Positions 1 to 11,830 of a stretch of 64,000 bases of DNA are shown here, one piece after another. Position 1 is the stretch's first letter. Each line of letters starts with the position of its first letter. The stretch lies in contig OZ026550.1 of the NCBI GenBank assembly GCA_964020155.1, positions 3,863,852-3,927,851 on the forward strand. Reading direction: 5' to 3'. The notes beneath the pieces are model-generated. The model was not told the DNA's origin. It made no database searches and was given only the letters and a program-made list of their open reading frames with translations. The stretch is from Chondrilla cf. caribensis. Taxonomy: Eukaryota > Porifera > Demospongiae > Chondrillida > Chondrillidae. The translations under genes were made by a program, and so were the position numbers.

Positions 1-3000
1 GCTTTATAAATAAAATAGGCAGTTTGGTAGATGATTGTGTGATTGTGACTAGACATGAGAAATATATATTTGTCTTTTGAACACATGGAATTGAATTGGT
101 AACAATGTCTAGAGGCAATTGTAAAGTACGCGGATCGCAAATGGGAATAAAAAGGACAATCAACCAGAAAGTGAATCTCATCTTCAATAGAATCTGTTGT
201 ACAAATTGGGCAAGTGCGTTCGTGTACAGGTTTTGGGGGCTTGCAGTGTCGCCCCATTTCAATCATGAGCTTGTGATCAGATATCCAAAATCTGGTGTAT
301 GCCTGTCTGATTTTAGGATTAGTGATAGTCGTAAGGTATTGTTCCTTGACCCGAGCATCAATCTTGAACAGTCTATAAGCTCTCAACCTGTTCCCCCCGG
401 ACTGAGTAAGACCCCGGTCATTGTTGATAACAGATGATGTTCTCTGTAAGGATTGATCCCCAAGTTGCTGAAGGGCTGCTTCCAAACAAGGAAATGTCAG
501 GTCTAAATTAAAACCAAGATCAGCAAACTTTTTCTTAACTCTGTGAAACCAAGAATTGTGGCCTAAAAACTCATTTGCTGAGATAATTCCAGTGCTTTCT
601 GGATCAAAATTGGAGTGTCAGATGACATTATACGATATAAATAATTCAATACAAGTGATGAACAGTGATACGATATATTATGTATGCCACATTCAGCTAG
701 AATAGCAACATTGGTGCTGGTGTGGGAGACTCGTAAGATAAATTTATAATATTTCATCAGAACAATCTCTAGTGGAGCCAGATCATAAAGGCCCCAGATA
801 TCAGCACCATACAAGAGTATGGGCTTAATCAACGTGGTAAATAGATGGTGAAGGACATTAAAATTAGTGATATTAAGTGAGATAATTTTAATTTGCACAT
901 TACTCAAAGATTTCAAAGATTTGGATTGAATTTTAGAAATGCATTCATTAAATTTACCGTTCCAACTCAGCCAGATGCCTAGATATTTGAATTTACCAAC
1001 AATTTGTAATTTTTGCAATTGACCACTGATATTTGATGAATTTGGGGTTTTGACCAAACACTAGTATTTTAGTTTTATCAGAATTGATGACCAGATGCTT
1101 GTTTATGCAATACTGATGAAGAGAGTTTATTAGGTTTTGAAGGTGATTGCAATTGGGATTCTCAGAGAACATAACTAAGTCATCAGCAAAAAGAAGGCAA
1201 GAGGAAGGAAAATTAAGAGTGTGATCATGATCAACTTCAAGAGTAGAGTGAACATATTGAGGGAGATCATTGATGAAGAGGGAGAATAGAAGTGGGCTTA
1301 AATTGCACCCTTGTTTGACACCCTTGGATAGGGAGAAATAATTGGTCTGACCTTGTGACCCTAGGACACATGAAGCTGATTTGGAATAGTAAGATTTTAG
1401 AAGAGATAGGATTTCAGGGCTAATATTCATGGCAGACAATTTAGACCATAAGAGGGAGCGGGAGACGGAATCAAATGCTTTTTTAAAGTCTACAAAGCAG
1501 CAAAACAATTTTTTCTTTTTGAATATCTGGTGTTCAGCTAGTGAGTTCAGAATAAAAATTGCATCAGTTGTACACTTGCCCTTTTGAAATCCAAATTGCT
1601 CTTTTGGGAGAACGTTCAAATTTTTGGCCCATTTCCTAATTCTATTGCCCAGGATTCTGGTAAACAGTTTACCAAAGCAACTGATCAGTGAGATACCACG
1701 ATAATTTGAAGGGTCATCTTTATTACCAGATTTGTAGATTGGATGTATTATTGATGCAGCCCACGCGGAAGGATAGTCCCCACTTCTCAAAATGCAATTA
1801 AAAATAGACTTCATGGAAATTAACCATGGGAGTGGTAATGATTTAAGAACACCATTTGTAATCAAGTCAGGGCCTGGGGATTTGCCACCTTTTAACTCAA
1901 TAATTGCAGATTGGATTTCTTCGATACTAATTCAGAGGATAAGTGTGATTCATCTGTCTGGGATGAAGCTGTATGCAAATTACAAAAATACTGCTCCCAT
2001 TGAGAATTTGTAATGCTATTCATATCAGTGTTATTACTGGACCTAGATTTATTATTAATGAGCTTCCAGAATCCTTTAGGGTTTTCTTTCAATTTATTTA
2101 GGATGTCTCGGTTCCACTTTACAGAAGAAATACTCTTTTTCCTCTTAATTAATCGCTTCCAAGCAGATCTGCAATCATAGTAAGCCTTACGGAGGATGTC
2201 ATTGGAGTGATTGTGTTTCCAGGCAGCTAGTTTGGCTGAGACTTCTTTCTTTTTTTGGTGACACTCATCATCGAACCAAGAGAATGGATATTTATTTTTG
2301 TGATTTTTATTATAATTGCTAATATCATGTGAAATAGGAACTTTCTTTGCAAACCCAGATTTTATAGCAACCTGTAAAACTTTATCAGTGTAACAATCAA
2401 TGATGTCATCAATAGGAGTACTATTGCCAAGATCATTTACTGGATCAGAATCTGAAAATTGAGGAGGTGGGGTACATTTTAAGGTGTCACAGAAGGACTT
2501 CTTATTCTTCTCAAACCATTTGAGTTTATAGGAACTATTACTATTGGAGCTTGCAGCTTGCATACGGTCAGACAGATTATTAGAAAGTTCCTGGGCCAAA
2601 AAATCAGTTGATTTGTTGCTATGATTTGAATTAATCAAAGATTTGCCAATTGATATCGATAGAGATATGGAACAGTGATCTGAAAATGCTTGTAAGCTTT
2701 CTACTTCAAATGATTGAATTAATTGAGCAAGTGAATCATCTACTATAGCATAATCTACACAGCTGGAGCCCATAGTGGTATGGCATGTGTAGGCACCCAC
2801 ACTGTATTCGGAAGGATATGATCCATTACAAATAGTTAAATTAGAGCCCATGCATAGGGACATTAGCTCAAGGCCATAAGAATTAACTTTCTGATCCTTA
2901 GAGGTTCGCTCACCAGGAAGAGCAAGGGACAAGGAATTAGACTGAAAGGTAGCTATTCTTGCATTCAAGTCGCCTATTAAGATGATACCACCCAATTGAT

Positions 3001-3451
3001 TAAAGTGAGCTATTTCTGATTGGAGATCAGGCCAAGGAGGATCATATAGACAATGAGAGGAGGAGTCCAAAGGGGAAATGTAAGTCACACAAAGAAAGAT
3101 ATCTTCTGAAATATGAGGTGGGGCTTTTTTTAATTTAAGCCAGATTCGGTCTCTATAAGATTTGACAATTTCCAAGTATTTGCATAGAGAAGGTTTCACA
3201 TACAAGAGCAAGCCACCTGAGTTGCGCCTAGCCTTCCCATGCTTGGTAGGCCTTGGAAAATTAAAGGATTTGTACCCATGTATGTCAATGTTATAACCTA
3301 AGCTAGTTTTTAACCAGGTTTCAGACAGAATAAACATATCTGCATTTGAATCAGCAATGATCATTTGGATATCAACCATTTTTTCACATGACAGGCCATT
3401 AATGTTCCAATGGCATATTTTTATCACGTGGTCATCAGAAATTGCATGCAA
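1..3451 (-). pseudogene. LINE ORF2: AP endonuclease + reverse transcriptase, frameshifted
   Basis: The first 519 residues (3451-1892) begin with an exonuclease/endonuclease fold: the opening KICHWNINGL, then LSETWL, GDLNARI and a terminal FSDHCSISL. A one-base loss near 1925 breaks the frame just before the conserved GKSPGPDLI region. The reverse transcriptase follows (1865-993) with NYRGISLIS, a QGCNLSPLLF motif and catalytic FADDL. A second shift near 1040 leads to the thumb region (1057-563). A third shift near 580-600 leads to an open frame continuing to base 1, with a C-terminal CPICTT...DCPFY zinc-like motif encoded near 165-215. The endonuclease would nick target DNA and the RT would prime there; with three shifts the protein is not made whole. 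Confidence 0.88.
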
Positions 3452-3517
3452 ACTTGAATTTAAATTCGATTGCTGGATTAAGATAGATGATTGCTCAGGA
3501 CCGTTTTGGCAGGAATC

Positions 3518-4045
3518 CTATAAGGAGTCAAAGGACTCCAGGGATGCTACCTTTGATCCTTTGATGATTAGGTTTCCCCTGATCATGTATGAGGACTTGC
3601 CTTCAAGCCTGGCTTTCCTCATCCTATCTAGAAGTACCTTCTGATTCCTCTTTTGTAGAGGAGTAAGGTCATCATTTATAAATATACACGTGCCCTTCAG
3701 CATGCTATGCTTTTTCATGATGCTTACCTTCGATCTGGTGTCAGTGAAACTCACTAGAATGGGACGCGATCTTTGGTCCCCTTTCCTGCCCAATCTTCTG
3801 GCCTGTATTGGCAGCTCACGCTCATCAAGTTTGTCAGAGAACATCTTGAGTACGATTTCCTCGGTGGATGAGGTGTCTTCCTCTTGAACCCCAATTACTA
3901 CTGCGTTGTTTTTTCGCAGAGCGCGCTCATGAGACTCCAAGATGCGTTGCTGAGACCTAAGGGCCTCACTCGCGACCGAGGGGGAAGGCTGTGAGCTTGA
4001 TTGGTGGATAGACTCAAGATGTTCTCTTTTCCGCCATGTAACCAT
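3518..4045 (-). CDS. LINE ORF1 RNA-binding protein (L1 ORF1p-like RRM and C-terminal domain)
   Basis: This is a 175-residue open frame. The first 45 residues look like the end of a coiled coil (SQQRILESHERALRKNN). Next comes an RRM-like block starting NAVVIGVQEE, containing ARRLGRKGDQRSRPILVSF, and a basic C-terminal domain (LTPLQKRNQKVLLDRMRKAR...NLIIKG). This pattern is known from LINE ORF1 proteins that coat their own RNA. It is short at the N terminus compared with most relatives, which fits a 5'-truncated insertion starting at the right edge of the element. About 66 bases separate it from ORF2. The frame is intact, but the element is not functional overall. Confidence 0.75.
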   Translation of the reverse strand: MVTWRKREHLESIHQSSSQPSPSVASEALRSQQRILESHERALRKNNAVVIGVQEEDTSSTEEIVLKMFSDKLDERELPIQARRLGRKGDQRSRPILVSFTDTRSKVSIMKKHSMLKGTCIFINDDLTPLQKRNQKVLLDRMRKARLEGKSSYMIRGNLIIKGSKVASLESFDSL

Positions 4046-4057
4046 GGAGATTGTGAG

Positions 4058-4619
4058 GTGTACATGCCATGTAAGCCTTATATCCTCACTTCGAAATACT
4101 TTAACTCAGAGTTCTTGCTACACAATATGAGTACCATGGGTCCAACACGACTAACCCCACAACAATACTTACTTACACTAATTCTTATACAGTACTGGAT
4201 CTTACACTATCTGGTATAAGTGTAACTGGTCAGCATGAGCTGCTCGTGGGACCCTCATGTCTATTTGTTAGTATATCTCCACATGTTAATGTTGTTTAAA
4301 TTGTTACAGTGCTATATGCATATTATTATACATAGGTTATAGGGAGGAATGGAGGGAGGGAAAGAATTACTAATGTATGATTTCACAATATTGTGGTGTG
4401 TGGGTTATGAAGTTGATTCTCATATTAATTCCCATTCTCTGTCAGTATCAATGAAAATTTCCCAACACGTGGCTATACATTGAGCATAGTACCTAGAAAT
4501 ACACCATGAATATCATTAAAAGAGGACCTGTTCTCCCAGACTATCAAAACAGCTTGCTCTGTTGGGTTACCACAAACCAGCACTGAGGAATCTAGGGAGT
4601 TGACTGGAGCTACAGTGTT
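4058..4619 (+). promoter_or_regulatory. Upstream module of collagen copy 1, with a mutated TATA box
   Basis: This module recurs almost base for base at 63120-63673 and in part at 47040-47463. It contains a short Ig-like coding scrap (about 4195-4235, GSYTIWYK) and leads into the 5' region of the collagen gene. Where copies 3, 4 and 5 have TATAAAAA, this copy reads TATCAAAA at 4542-4549, about 75 bases before the ATG. The core promoter therefore appears damaged. Confidence 0.6.
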
Positions 4620-6772
4620 ATGGCTCCAAGCATTCAGGTCTTTCTACAAGTCTCTCTATTGTGCTGTGTGGTGACTACCAGTATTGGGGGTATCACTGAT
4701 TGGGAAAGGCATTTTCACAACTTGAAAACAAAGTGAAGGCTTCACAAAAAGAAATCAAGTCACTCCACCAAATGATAGAACAGTTGGAGAAGAGACTGGA
4801 ACCACTCGAAGTGGAAGATAAATTATTTGGTGAGGTTTGAATACAATCAGCAGTCCCTACTCTTCTCTAATCTTGTCAATTAGAATAATTTGTGTCATGT
4901 ACAATGGACAGAAGTCAGGTTTTCATCCAAAACAGCAAACAACAGTAATGTGACTATAGCAGGTACAATAATCTTGTCTGAATGTAGTTGTTGTAGTACA
5001 ACAAGTACATATCAGCATGCCCAAAATAAACACCCTATTACATGCAGGAGAGTCTCCTATGAGCTACTCTCTCAGGGATACATGTGTACAAATTCATATT
5101 TTACATTGAATACAGTATGACATTGTGCTAATTAAAATTATTATAATCATGTTGCTAATTTGGATTTCATGAACTCATTGCTTTCTAAACAGACAAACTC
5201 CTGGAAAGACCTAGACGACAAGGTGATTGTGAATGTCCACCTGGACCAAAAGGGGATAAAGGAGCACCAGGACTGGATGGGAATAATGGAACAAAGGGTG
5301 AAAAGGGAGAAACTGGCCCACGAGGAGAGAAGGGTAAAAAAGGAGAGATAGGAGTGGAAGGAGCTAAAGGAGACATAGGACCCCAAGGAGAAGGAGGATT
5401 TAATGGAACAAAGGGTGAAAAGGGTGACCTAGGAGATAATGGAGTTAATGGAACAAAAGGTGAACGTGGAGAAGCAGGACAAGCAGGAAATGTTGGTCAG
5501 AAAGGTGAACCAGGACTGAAAGGAGACACAGGACCTTCAGGACATAATGGAACAGATGGTACTAGAGGGAAACCTGGAATGCAGTGACCAAAAGGAGAAA
5601 AGGGACTACAAGGACCATATGGACCACAAGGAAAGACTGGACCAAAGGGTCAAAAGGGTGAACTAGGAAATAATGGAGTAAATGGAACAAAAGGTGAACG
5701 TGGAGAAAAAGGACAACCAGGAAATGGTGGACAAAAAGGTGAACCAGGACTGAAAGGAGACACAGGAGTGCCAGGACGTAATGGAACAGATGGTGAAAAG
5801 GAGAATCCAGGAATACAAGGTGATACTGGTTTTCCAGGACCACAAGGTCTCAATGGAACAAAAGGTGACCATGGAGAAGCAGGACAACCAGGAAGTGATG
5901 GACAGAAAGGTGAAAAAGGACTGAAAGGAGACACAGGACTGCCAGGACATAATGGAACAGATGGCATAAGAGGAAAATCTGGAAAGAGGGGAGAAAAGGG
6001 AGAGCCAGGTCAAATAGGAGAAAGGGGACCACAAGGATCAAAGGGTCAAAAGGGAGAAGTAGGAGAGAAAGGAGTTAATGGAACAAAAGGTACACATTGA
6101 GAAAAAGGACAACCAGGAAATGATGATGATGGACAGAGAGGTGAATCAGGACTGAAAGGAGACACAGGACTACCAGGACATAATGGAACAGATGGTGAAA
6201 AGGGTGATCCAGGAATAAAAGGAGACATAGGCCCCCCAGGACCACAAGGTCTTAATGGAACAAAAGGTAAACGAGGAGGAAAAGGATAACCAGGAAATGA
6301 TGGACTAAGAGGAGAACCAGGACTGAAAGGAGAGCAAGGTCCTAAAGGAAACACGGGAAAGCAGGGGGGACAAGGAGAACCAGGGGTACCTGGACCACAG
6401 GGATGTAATGGAACTAATGGGGCAAAGGGAGATTCAGGACTGAAAGGAGAGAGAGGACCACCGGGGAAGGCAGGAGCCCAAGGACCACCTGGACTTAAGG
6501 GAGAAAAGGGTGAACTAGGAAAGAAAGGAATTAATGGAACAAAAGGTGAAAATGGAGAAAAAGGCCAACCAGGAAATGTTGGACAGAAAGGTGAACCACG
6601 ACTGAAAGGAGACACAGGACTGCCAGGACGTAATGGAGCAGATGGTATCAGAGGAAAACCTGGAAAGCAGGGAGAAAAGGGAGAGCAGGGACCACAAGGA
6701 CCACAAGGACCAAAAGGACCAAAAGGTGACCCAGGAGAGCCAAAACCAACTAATCCAGTAAATATAGGATAG
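4620..6772 (+). pseudogene. Coiled-coil collagen gene, copy 1, dead
   Basis: Exon 1 (4620-4817) encodes a signal peptide-like MAPSIQVFLQVSLLCCVV and should continue into a coiled coil, but one A is missing in the GATTGGGAAAGGC stretch, shifting the frame. The donor site reads GATAAAT where the paralogues have GGTAAAT, so the splice GT is lost. Exon 2 starts at 5193 after TTTCTAAACAG and encodes [20 protein letters not shown] and then Gly-X-Y repeats to a stop at 6770-6772. Three in-frame stops interrupt it: TGA 5585-5587, TGA 6098-6100 and TAA 6287-6289. The intact family product would be a secreted trimeric collagen. Damage to TATA, frame, donor and body all point to a long-dead copy. Confidence 0.9.
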
Positions 6773-7865
6773 GAATGTAAAGATTATCAATGAATTTCCA
6801 AGCATCGGATCCCGAATTAAAGAAAAGTTATAAAACTAACAATTTTCTATACTATAATAATATATTAATTCTATATATTGCTGCAATGGATAATCTATAA
6901 GTAGTAAAAGCCTTAGGGTGACACTGTGTGCATAATATCCAAGTTGAACTAAATTAAATAAACTGTTACAGTTTGAATTAAGAAAAAAAATTCCACAATA
7001 ATTGGAGTGTCAAAGATAGCAATTTGCATGAAGAGACAATAATACTAACTGACACACCTATAAACAGGTAGACATACAAGTAGTGAAATCTACATAAGTT
7101 TTTTAAGTGGGCTTGTATTGAGACAAGTGTGTATAAGTACTTATGGACTAAGTATTAATTCTATAATTGTTGCAATCAGTGCAAGAATTAGTGAAAACAG
7201 GAATAAGAGAATTATTACCATTCTGGATAATCTATGAGTAGTAAAAGAGTGACACATTGCATCAAGACACAATAATACTAACTGACACACCAATAAACAG
7301 GTAGACATACAAGTATATAGTGAAATCTACAGAAGTTTTATAAGTCAATGATCTATTGTGATCATGAACATGCCATCATAACATACACAGCACTTTGACC
7401 TATAGTTATAGAGTCAATGACATGCAGGTTTATTGTAAATACTGCTGATTGTGAACTGCCAAACTTCATTATAATATTATATACAATTAGTATAGAATCT
7501 GTATAAATCACCATGCAAGTAAGGTCAATCAATGTGAACAAATGTATGCGAAACATGAATCTCTTTCAACAACCCTATATACTTATTGCATGAATTTTAA
7601 ACTTAGAATCTGACGTTGCATATCTTTGTATGGAACTCTGAGAGAGTGTACATGTGTCTGTATGTGGGTTTGTATATTGGGACACAAGTGGGTATGCGTG
7701 CATTGTGTGCAAGTTTGACTTCACAGCATGTGCTTTTCAATGGGAAAGCTATTATTCAATAAAGGTGATAGGATCTGTAGAAAGGATTAATTTGGTGCAG
7801 ATATGCCAAATTTTACATGTATGTGTCAAAACATGCTGTACACAATAATATTATTTGGTTTTTAA
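6773..7865. repeat. Conserved 3'-flank module of the collagen unit
   Basis: No gene is seen. The block recurs after collagen copies 2, 3 and 4 (18753-19690, 39536-39990, 50591-51430). Shared landmarks are a GCAATCAGTGCAAGAATTAG stretch, ACACTTTGACCTATAG and a TTAATTTGGTGCAGATATGCC stretch. Part of it is duplicated internally: 7013-7110 resembles 7255-7345, both with AACAGGTAGACATACAAGTA. Confidence 0.75.
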
Positions 7866-7914
7866 ATAAATGCATGCAATCCATCCCATTAGTGAAAGTG
7901 TTAGGAGAGGAAAC

Positions 7915-7988
7915 GATGGAAAGTGGGGCGAAAAGGAGAATTAGGAGTGGGAAGACCTCCAGGACTACCGGGACCACCAAGTGTGTGA
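7915..7988 (+). pseudogene. Gly-X-Y collagen tail remnant
   Basis: A short plus-strand stretch reads, allowing one frameshift, as Gly-X-Y repeats ending GRPPGLPGPPSV and a stop (TGA 7986-7988). The same tail recurs at 19715-19800, 40015-40105, 51450-51530 and 52345-52413, each time immediately before an antisense TRIM remnant. It looks like the last piece of a second collagen gene caught in the duplicated unit. Confidence 0.55.
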
Positions 7989-8059
7989 GGAGTTTGGAAC
8001 AATGGAAAAGTGGGGCAGAGGGGAGACTATCTGAGGTTAGCAAGCTACGACCTTTTCTT

Positions 8060-8430
8060 AGTGGCTATTTCTTCTAATGTAACGATTTTGTGCTTCTTCA
8101 GGGACACAACAAAGTGGACCAGGGCAGTCAAAAAATACAAATGATATAGCTAACTGAGGAGACTCAGTGTTCAGTGTAACAGAAAGTACCTTCTTATTCA
8201 TGCGCTCTACTGATGGATCCCTTTCAGCGAATGCATGACACGGGAAACCGTCAACAGAAATGTCGAATACTTCTTTCGGAGTTCTTTAAATTCTTCTCAC
8301 AAACACTCATAGAGTGTAAACAAGGAAGACACAGAAGTTCTTCGACTTCGACTATGTCTCCACAAGAAATGTGAGCACATCCATGATTTTAGCTGTATAC
8401 AAGGGACCTATCAACAGGTAGCTCTGCTGT
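8060..8430 (-). pseudogene. TRIM-family N-terminal remnant 1
   Basis: The minus strand matches the first part of the intact TRIM gene at 29845-32019: the RING-like region and the first B-box. The start codon position reads ACA instead of ATG (8428-8430), and several indels break the frame. Only the 5' part of the gene is present, and it stops at the collagen tail remnant to the left. Confidence 0.75.
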
Positions 8431-8588
8431 TTTCAGAAGGTGTTCAAGGCACATCATCTTAGACAAGGGAAAGTCCCAGCTATTGGTTCGCTGCATTGCA
8501 ACAATTTGAACACACGTGCATACATCCACAACTAATTTTACATTATGTGCTTCAATGATGGTTCTCCTGTAAATTGTGTGAGGCATCA

Positions 8589-8660
8589 ATGGAGGTTGAC
8601 AATATCAGCTATCAAGAGGGATCATACATCAATCCTACAACGTACCAGAGACTTGTACAG
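8589..8660 (+). pseudogene. Orphan-gene exon 1 remnant (5' end lost)
   Basis: The sequence from ATGGAGGTTGAC to CTTGTACAG, followed by the donor GTACAT, matches exon 1 of the orphan gene at 12666-12776. The usual upstream ATGTCAGGCCTAG start is deleted. It lies divergent from the TRIM remnant, as in the other units. Confidence 0.6.
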
Positions 8661-9027
8661 GTACATATGCATATGTACAGACCATTGTACACCACTTGCT
8701 GACAAGTTTGTGTACAGCATACTATTATATTTACTCATTCATTTTATGATTATAATACTTTGTTTTTGTAGTACATAAAAAGTCACATTAGCAAAAGGCA
8801 TTACTGCAATAATTATTGTTTCAGAAATTTTACATTTTGTTATAAGTACATACATCCAATTCCATTATGTATGGAAATATATGTCAACAGTAATGTATGT
8901 CATTATAATAATAATAATAATATTAATAGTCAATAATATAACATGTTTTAAGCTAAGCTTGTAGACTCTCATGATAATTCGCTAATTTGCCGACTCAGCA
9001 TTTCTACCGAGGGCAAATTTAACCAGG

Positions 9028-9074
9028 CTAGGCCTTTATGTTCTTTTTCCCAAAAATCTTCTTCAGTGATGATA
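9028..9074 (-). pseudogene. Basic-tail terminal exon remnant
   Basis: The minus strand encodes part of the ...KKIFGKK... tail and stop seen in the complete copies (for example 20807-20870). The 5' half and the splice acceptor are missing; the match breaks after CAGTGAT at about 9067. Confidence 0.5.
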
Positions 9075-9309
9075 AAAGCTTGCACTTAGGTATATAAGTA
9101 TATATGTATGTGTGAATATTATTGTGAAGCAAAATAATACCATGTCATGTGTGTGTTTTCCAATTTAACACTGAGGTGTGATACAACAATTAAGCCAGTC
9201 TTTGTACCAGGAAGTGTGCATTTCCTTTTATTGCACATTTCCTCCCATATTATCCACAAATGTATCCACAAAATTAATGTATCCACAAATGTATCTTTAA
9301 GTTAACAGT

Positions 9310-9500
9310 AGGTACAATAGCCTGGTAGGTATGTAGAGAGGTAAAAGTCAAGAGATGAAGATCAAAACAGTCAGACAGATTCACTGGTTTCAGTATTAAC
9401 AACAAAAAGACCAATGCTCCAGTGATTCCAGACAGAGGGAGAAGGAATATTATTATTGTTTTGGAAATTTTACTAAACAAACATAAAGAAACAAAGCAGG
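9310..9500 (-). pseudogene. Hydrophobic-exon remnant of a minus-strand gene
   Basis: The minus strand encodes a membrane-helix-like run, TIIIFLLPLSGITGALVFLL, then LKPVNLSDCFDLHLL. The same segment recurs at 21180-21300, 45479-45600 and 54680-54790. It lies to the right of the basic-tail terminal exon, so the two could be consecutive exons of one minus-strand membrane-protein gene. Clear splice sites were not identified. Confidence 0.4.
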
Positions 9501-9549
9501 CACGATACAGGTGTACCAAAATAATATTATACAAGTGATGCAATATGGC

Positions 9550-10266
9550 ATAACACTAATTATTATCCATTCTCAGGATGTTGATGTTTATATAAGGCAA
9601 GACTTCACAGTGAATAGCACTGGAGAGGGGAGAACAATAACACATGTACGTATTGCCCTCATAAATATTGCCCCAAAGTGATAATTGGCTTATTGTATGC
9701 CTGAATGAAGGAAATCTCGAATAGGCCAAAAAATTTCAACTGTAATCAAATTTAATTGAAGAAAATTAATTGCTGATAATCAAACAAGTATTAGATAACA
9801 TTTGTCAATATGTAACAGCTAATTTATCTCTGATAGGGCTATACATATTATAGTGAGAATAAATTCACCTTTAACTCCTGTACATACGCTGTCACAAATT
9901 TGTCTTAACACACACACACAGACTCAACATCAAAGGGAAAAATTAAGCCTGTATATCGTCAATTGCACACTTTTTGACCACAATTGCGTAATAGGCTAGT
10001 CATAATGTATTTGATATTAATAATTTACCACATATCCACAAGATATATCAACTATCATTTTTGGCATACAATACAACTGAAAAATTACACAAGGTCCAAC
10101 ATACGTAACTGAATATAAGCATAAATTCTAAAAGTTCAACAATAGTCTGTTCACGTCCACCCTTCCAGTGAGGAACCAGTATACTGAACAATTTTGAATG
10201 AGAGAAATCAATTGCACTTCCAGTCTGTACAAGACGCATGTGTCAGTGAAATCCTATTAGAAGCAT
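9550..10266. other. Unit filler without a recognisable gene
   Basis: AT-rich sequence similar to the stretch at 54890-55330, including TAGCACTGGAGAGG and TCTGATAGGGCT, plus a short CACACA run at 9911. Nothing coding is seen. Confidence 0.5.
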
Positions 10267-10643
10267 TTGCAGCAAGGTATGACTGACCGCCCTGCAGCCT
10301 TGCTTAGGTTACAAATCCACCTAACCAATGGGTTTCGGCTGTCTGCCTCACTGTTCGACTTCTCCTTGAAAGTCGATGATTTTGAAGATAGGACAAAGAC
10401 CTACCAACCCAAAAACACAGAGCTGAAAATTTCATGGGCACTCAACACTTTCACAGATGGGGTGGATATCTGTAATAAAGCTAAAAAGGCGTTATAAGTG
10501 CGTATGAAGCATAAAGCTGCATGTTTTGAGCTGCTAGTGCTTCGTCGTATCTTCAAATTTTTGTCTTCCAGGGAGATGTTGAACTGCGGGGCTGTCATCC
10601 TTGGCAAAGGATTGTTTTCTCCAATGGGACATCTAGTAGCCAT
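10267..10643. other. Unrecognised open reading frames on both strands
   Basis: A block of more balanced base composition lies between two copies of the motif AAGCCAGTC...CCAGGAAGTGTGCA (9193 and 10746). The plus strand has a 76-residue frame (10267-10497) ending ISWALNTFTDGVDICNKAKK. The minus strand has an 80-residue frame (10643-10401) starting MATRCPIGENNPLPRMTA. I recognise neither. It may be a fragment of an inserted gene or element. Confidence 0.25.
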
Positions 10644-10828
10644 GAAGGCAAGATAAATAAGACAAGAGAATAAAAGAGGTACTACACTGCAGTCTACAGC
10701 AAAAAAATGCTGTTTTAAAATTCAACACTGTTGCTTACAATAATTAAGCCAGTCACTGTACCAGGAAGTGTGCATTGCCCTTCATTGCACATTTCCCCAT
10801 ACAGTAATTATTACTTACAAAGGAGAAG

Positions 10829-10881
<53 letters not shown>

Positions 10882-10940
10882 GTGTGCTTGTGTGCACGTT
10901 TGTGTGTGTGTGTGTGTGTGTGTGCGTGCGTGTGTGTGTG

Positions 10941-11002
<62 letters not shown>

Positions 11003-11040
11003 AAGTGTGCTTGTGTGCACATGTTTGTGTGTGTGTGTGA

Positions 11041-11111
<71 letters not shown>

Positions 11112-11141
11112 TGTGTGCGTGTGTGTGTGTGTGTGTGTGTA
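10829..11141. repeat. (TG)n microsatellite with interruptions
   Basis: About 310 bases of TG dinucleotides, interrupted by GTGCTTGTGTGCAC blocks at 10883 and 11008. Long cysteine/valine and histidine/threonine frames here are repeat artefacts. Confidence 0.95.
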
Positions 11142-11261
11142 TAGGACCTACTGTAGATACTCCATGTATTAATACTACACACACTAACACCGACATAAAC
11201 ACCTGCAGGTACGTATATGCATGTACATATTCTCTCCCATAATATTAATTGAATATTTTCA

Positions 11262-11830
11262 GCACCTCCTAATGTAGCTATGGTTACGGGCCATGTACTG
11301 AGATAGGAATTGTTTTAGAATTTAGTTCATTGTATTCCATCAGCTGAGTCTTGTGTATCAGGCTGACATACACCCTCTCTAATGATATATTTTATATGTG
11401 TAACAAAGTGGTTAGCATTTATTTCTTCTATTCTGTCCCATACATTAAAAAATATTAAGCACCTCCAAATTTTGCTATATATAGTTGCAGGCTGCGTACT
11501 GAGATTTCACAAGTTATTCCATGCCAACATGCAACTAGAATTGGTGGAAATACCAGGTTGACACAACTTCTCTCCCATGAGATATGCAAGAAGGTGCTTA
11601 GCATTATTACTCCTATTCTTTCCCATACATTGAAAAAGTATTAAGTGCCTCCGAATGTAGCTCAGATTAAGGGCCACGCACTGAGATGCAAATTGCTTCA
11701 GAAATTAGCTCATGCCATCAGGTAGATATGTTGAAAATATCAGTCTGACACAACTCCTCTCCCATGAGATATGCAAGAAGGTGGCCAGTAATATCTCCAC
11801 CTTGAAATATGTACTGCTTTGCAATATGAT
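11262..11830. repeat. Three degenerate tandem repeats of about 190 bp
   Basis: Copies begin near 11262, 11460 and 11643 with AGCACCTCC or AAGTGCCTCC, followed by GGGCCATGTACTGAGAT or GGCTGCGTACTGAGAT, and later CATACATT(A/G)AAAAA. Divergence between copies is high. No coding function is visible. Confidence 0.65.

Larger units (their letters stand above)
1..4057 (-). mobile_element. APE-type non-LTR retrotransposon (LINE), decayed, runs off the left edge
   Basis: The minus strand carries an RNA-binding ORF1 (3518-4045) followed by an endonuclease/reverse transcriptase ORF2 that runs off the window start. The right boundary is placed near 4057. From about 4058 the sequence matches the module upstream of the collagen gene at 63.1 kb, starting at the shared word GTGTACAT, so the LINE lies directly against that module. 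No 3' end is visible. ORF2 has at least three frameshifts, so this copy cannot move by itself. The clade (CR1, Jockey or L1-like) is not resolved. Confidence 0.88.

Noticed and set aside
96..437. Plus-strand frame of 113 codons
   Set aside because: It lies opposite the LINE ORF2 C-terminal region, whose minus-strand frame carries the CPICTT zinc motif.
7915..8077. Plus-strand frame across the collagen tail (MESGAKRRIRSGKTSR...)
   Set aside because: It reads the Gly-X-Y tail in the wrong frame and is broken differently in each unit.
10753..11202. Long His-Thr and Cys-Val frames
   Set aside because: Translation of the TG/CA microsatellite; also at 33.7-34.1, 35.0-35.2, 46.1-46.4 and 57.7 kb.
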